Of a DNA stretch of 64,000 nucleotides, positions 62,892 through 64,000 are shown one piece after another. Each line of letters begins with the position of its first letter. The first letter of the stretch is position 1. The stretch is from CBDCFL01 sp965216135 (GTDB taxonomy: Bacteria > Pseudomonadota > Alphaproteobacteria > Rhodobacterales > Rhodobacteraceae): the NCBI GenBank assembly GCA_965216135.1, contig CBDCFL010000021.1, positions 1-64,000 of the forward strand, written 5' to 3'. The notes beneath the pieces are model-generated. The model saw only the letters and a program-made list of their open reading frames with translations. It did no database searches and was not told the DNA's origin. Both the position numbers and the translations under genes were made by a program.

Positions 62892-63548
62892 TCAAATATA
62901 AGTCCGCGCGGCTTCGCGGCCGGGGGCGTCCAGGTGTGGTGTGGCGTTGAACGTCACAAGCCTGCGCTGCCCGAATTCCACCTGATAGCGGTGCATCGAG
63001 GCATTATGGGTTTGCAATAACAGATGCGCGAAGGCGTCTGTGTCCAGGTCGAGGATGTGGCGCAGGGCCATGCCGATGATGCCGCCCGATGTGACCAGCA
63101 TCGTGCCGCCACGCTGCTCTGCAATCTCTAAAACGGCGGAAACGCGCTGCTCGTAATCGGCAAAATCTTCATCCGGGTTTTGGATCGTGCCGTCCTGCCA
63201 GGCTTGCATCGCTTGTGGAAGATGGGCCAGAAATTCCGCCCTTCCGTTGGGATATTCAACGCCGTGCCGGTCTTTCATTGCTGCCGCCAACGCGAAATAG
63301 TTGATCTCGTTCAGGCGCTGGTCATGGGTTACCGGAACGCCCAAGGCAGATTCAATTTTTTGCGCCGTCTGCCTTTGGCGTTTCATTTCGCCGGAAACGA
63401 TAGACGTAATATCATGAGATGACGCGGAAATGTATTCGCCGAGCCAGCCCGCCTGATCCAGCCCCAGCGCGCTAAGGTTGTCATAGCTGGCCTCATCGCG
63501 CGCACCCTGCTGCGCCTGGCCATGGCGGATGAGGGTTATCGTTGTCAT
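62892..63548 (-). CDS. Histidine phosphatase family protein
   Basis: 218 residues from ATG 63548. RHG motif TLIRHGQAQQGARDEASYDN with the phospho-accepting His near residue 8, second conserved SGEMKRQRQTAQKIE, Glu region LNEINYFALAAAM, and TSGGIIGMALRHILDLD with the late His missing its usual neighbour. A phosphoglycerate-mutase-like phosphatase; substrate unknown. The IS630 copy E ends ten bases before the start codon, removing the native ribosome binding site and promoter. Confidence 0.85.
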   Translation of the reverse strand: MTTITLIRHGQAQQGARDEASYDNLSALGLDQAGWLGEYISASSHDITSIVSGEMKRQRQTAQKIESALGVPVTHDQRLNEINYFALAAAMKDRHGVEYPNGRAEFLAHLPQAMQAWQDGTIQNPDEDFADYEQRVSAVLEIAEQRGGTMLVTSGGIIGMALRHILDLDTDAFAHLLLQTHNASMHRYQVEFGQRRLVTFNATPHLDAPGREAARTYI

Positions 63549-63557
63549 ACGATCTTA

Positions 63558-64000
63558 TACCAACGGCCCTAGTCGTTGACCGTTTTTGCCCATTGTCTGG
63601 TAGTGATTGACGTGATTGCGGTTTTGTCGTTTGCAAAGAAGTTCCATGCTTCGCAACACCTGTCGACGATCTGCTCATAATTGTCGAAGACGGATATGGC
63701 GAGCTTGTTGGCACGCAGATAAGCCCACACATTTTCCATCGGGTTGAGTTCAGGGGAATAGGGCGGGAGTTTGAGCAGGGTGATGTTGTCGGGTACCTCC
63801 AGCTCTGCCGAACCGTGCCAGCCAGCGCCATCCAGAATGAGAAGGGCATGTGCGCCCGATGCGACGGTTTTAGCGATCTCGGCGAGATGCGCGCTCATGG
63901 CCTGTGTGTCGGCATGTGGCATGATCAGAGCGGCCGCTTCAGCCCGTTCCGGGCAGACGGTGCCGAAAATGTAGCTCCAGATATAGCGGGTGTCGCGCGG
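63558..64000 (-). mobile_element. IS630-type element E (TACC ends), partial
   Basis: Begins TACCAACGGCCCTAG at 63558 with TTA (63555-63557) in front; the rest runs off the window. Over the visible part it is nearly identical to element B, so it is the same insertion sequence. It sits directly upstream of the histidine phosphatase. Confidence 0.9.
63569..64000 (-). CDS. IS630-type transposase, C-terminal part
   Basis: Partial, open to the window edge. It shows MPHADTQAMSAHLAEIAKTV, LLILDGAGWHGS and LPPYSPELNPMENVWAYLRA, ending TRQWAKTVND. It differs from copy B by only a few residues (L to M, final G to D). The N-terminal half and the A-run junction are outside the window. Confidence 0.9.
   Translation of the reverse strand, partial: PRDTRYIWSYIFGTVCPERAEAAALIMPHADTQAMSAHLAEIAKTVASGAHALLILDGAGWHGSAELEVPDNITLLKLPPYSPELNPMENVWAYLRANKLAISVFDNYEQIVDRCCEAWNFFANDKTAITSITTRQWAKTVND

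Overview
The window is a chromosomal segment of an alphaproteobacterium, most likely Rhodobacterales (Roseobacter group). The basis is gene order and family content: DUF484-xerC, fsa and priA head to head, ruvCAB, ybgC-tolQRAB-pal-cpoB-tilS-ftsH, fhs-folD, and a ligase-associated pdeM-lhr pair next to a Tad pilus locus. No 16S gene is present, so the genus is not determined. An ordered housekeeping core is flanked on both sides by dense, nested insertion sequences (IS).

Left IS zone (1-9436): an IS1182 transposase tail is split by an IS630-type element. An IS66 element (tnpA, tnpB, tnpC) carries a second IS630-type element and a tandem duplication of its own right end. A DNA methyltransferase (restriction-modification-like) gene is split by a third IS630-type element and cut off by the IS66. 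An IS30 element follows.

Core (9608-42034): xerC, DUF484 and fsa lie on the minus strand. priA, an MFS transporter, prmA, a small membrane protein, ruvCAB, a large repeat-bearing membrane protein, the Tol-Pal operon, tilS, ftsH, a methyltransferase, fhs, folD and a LytTR regulator lie on the plus strand. pdeM and lhr then lie on the minus strand, followed by an AAA ATPase split by an IS1595 element and a plus-strand polytopic membrane protein.

Tad remnant (42058-46930): a prepilin peptidase (split by an IS5-type element), two TPR lipoproteins, tadC and the 3' part of tadB, all on the minus strand. tadB is cut by an IS1595-type element that itself contains an IS1202-type element and an IS21 element. 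No tadA, tadZ or secretin gene is visible, so the pilus locus cannot work from this window alone.

Right accessory zone (46930-64000): a decayed IS21, remnants of a small accessory operon, a second IS1202-type copy, a lone 2,5-dioxovalerate-type dehydrogenase, an XRE/RuvC-like gene pair, an IS3 split by an IS630-type element, a serine-recombinase remnant with CCCTG repeats beside tRNA-Ser(GGA), a histidine phosphatase, and a fifth IS630-type copy running off the end.

Many insertions can be undone on paper. Removing an element and one target duplication restores an open frame in IS1182, the methyltransferase, the AAA ATPase, the prepilin peptidase, the IS1595 transposase and the IS3 transposase. 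The most unusual local structure is a 48-base in-frame insertion in the IS66 tnpC gene (about 4605-4652) that can fold as three hairpins enclosed by an outer stem.
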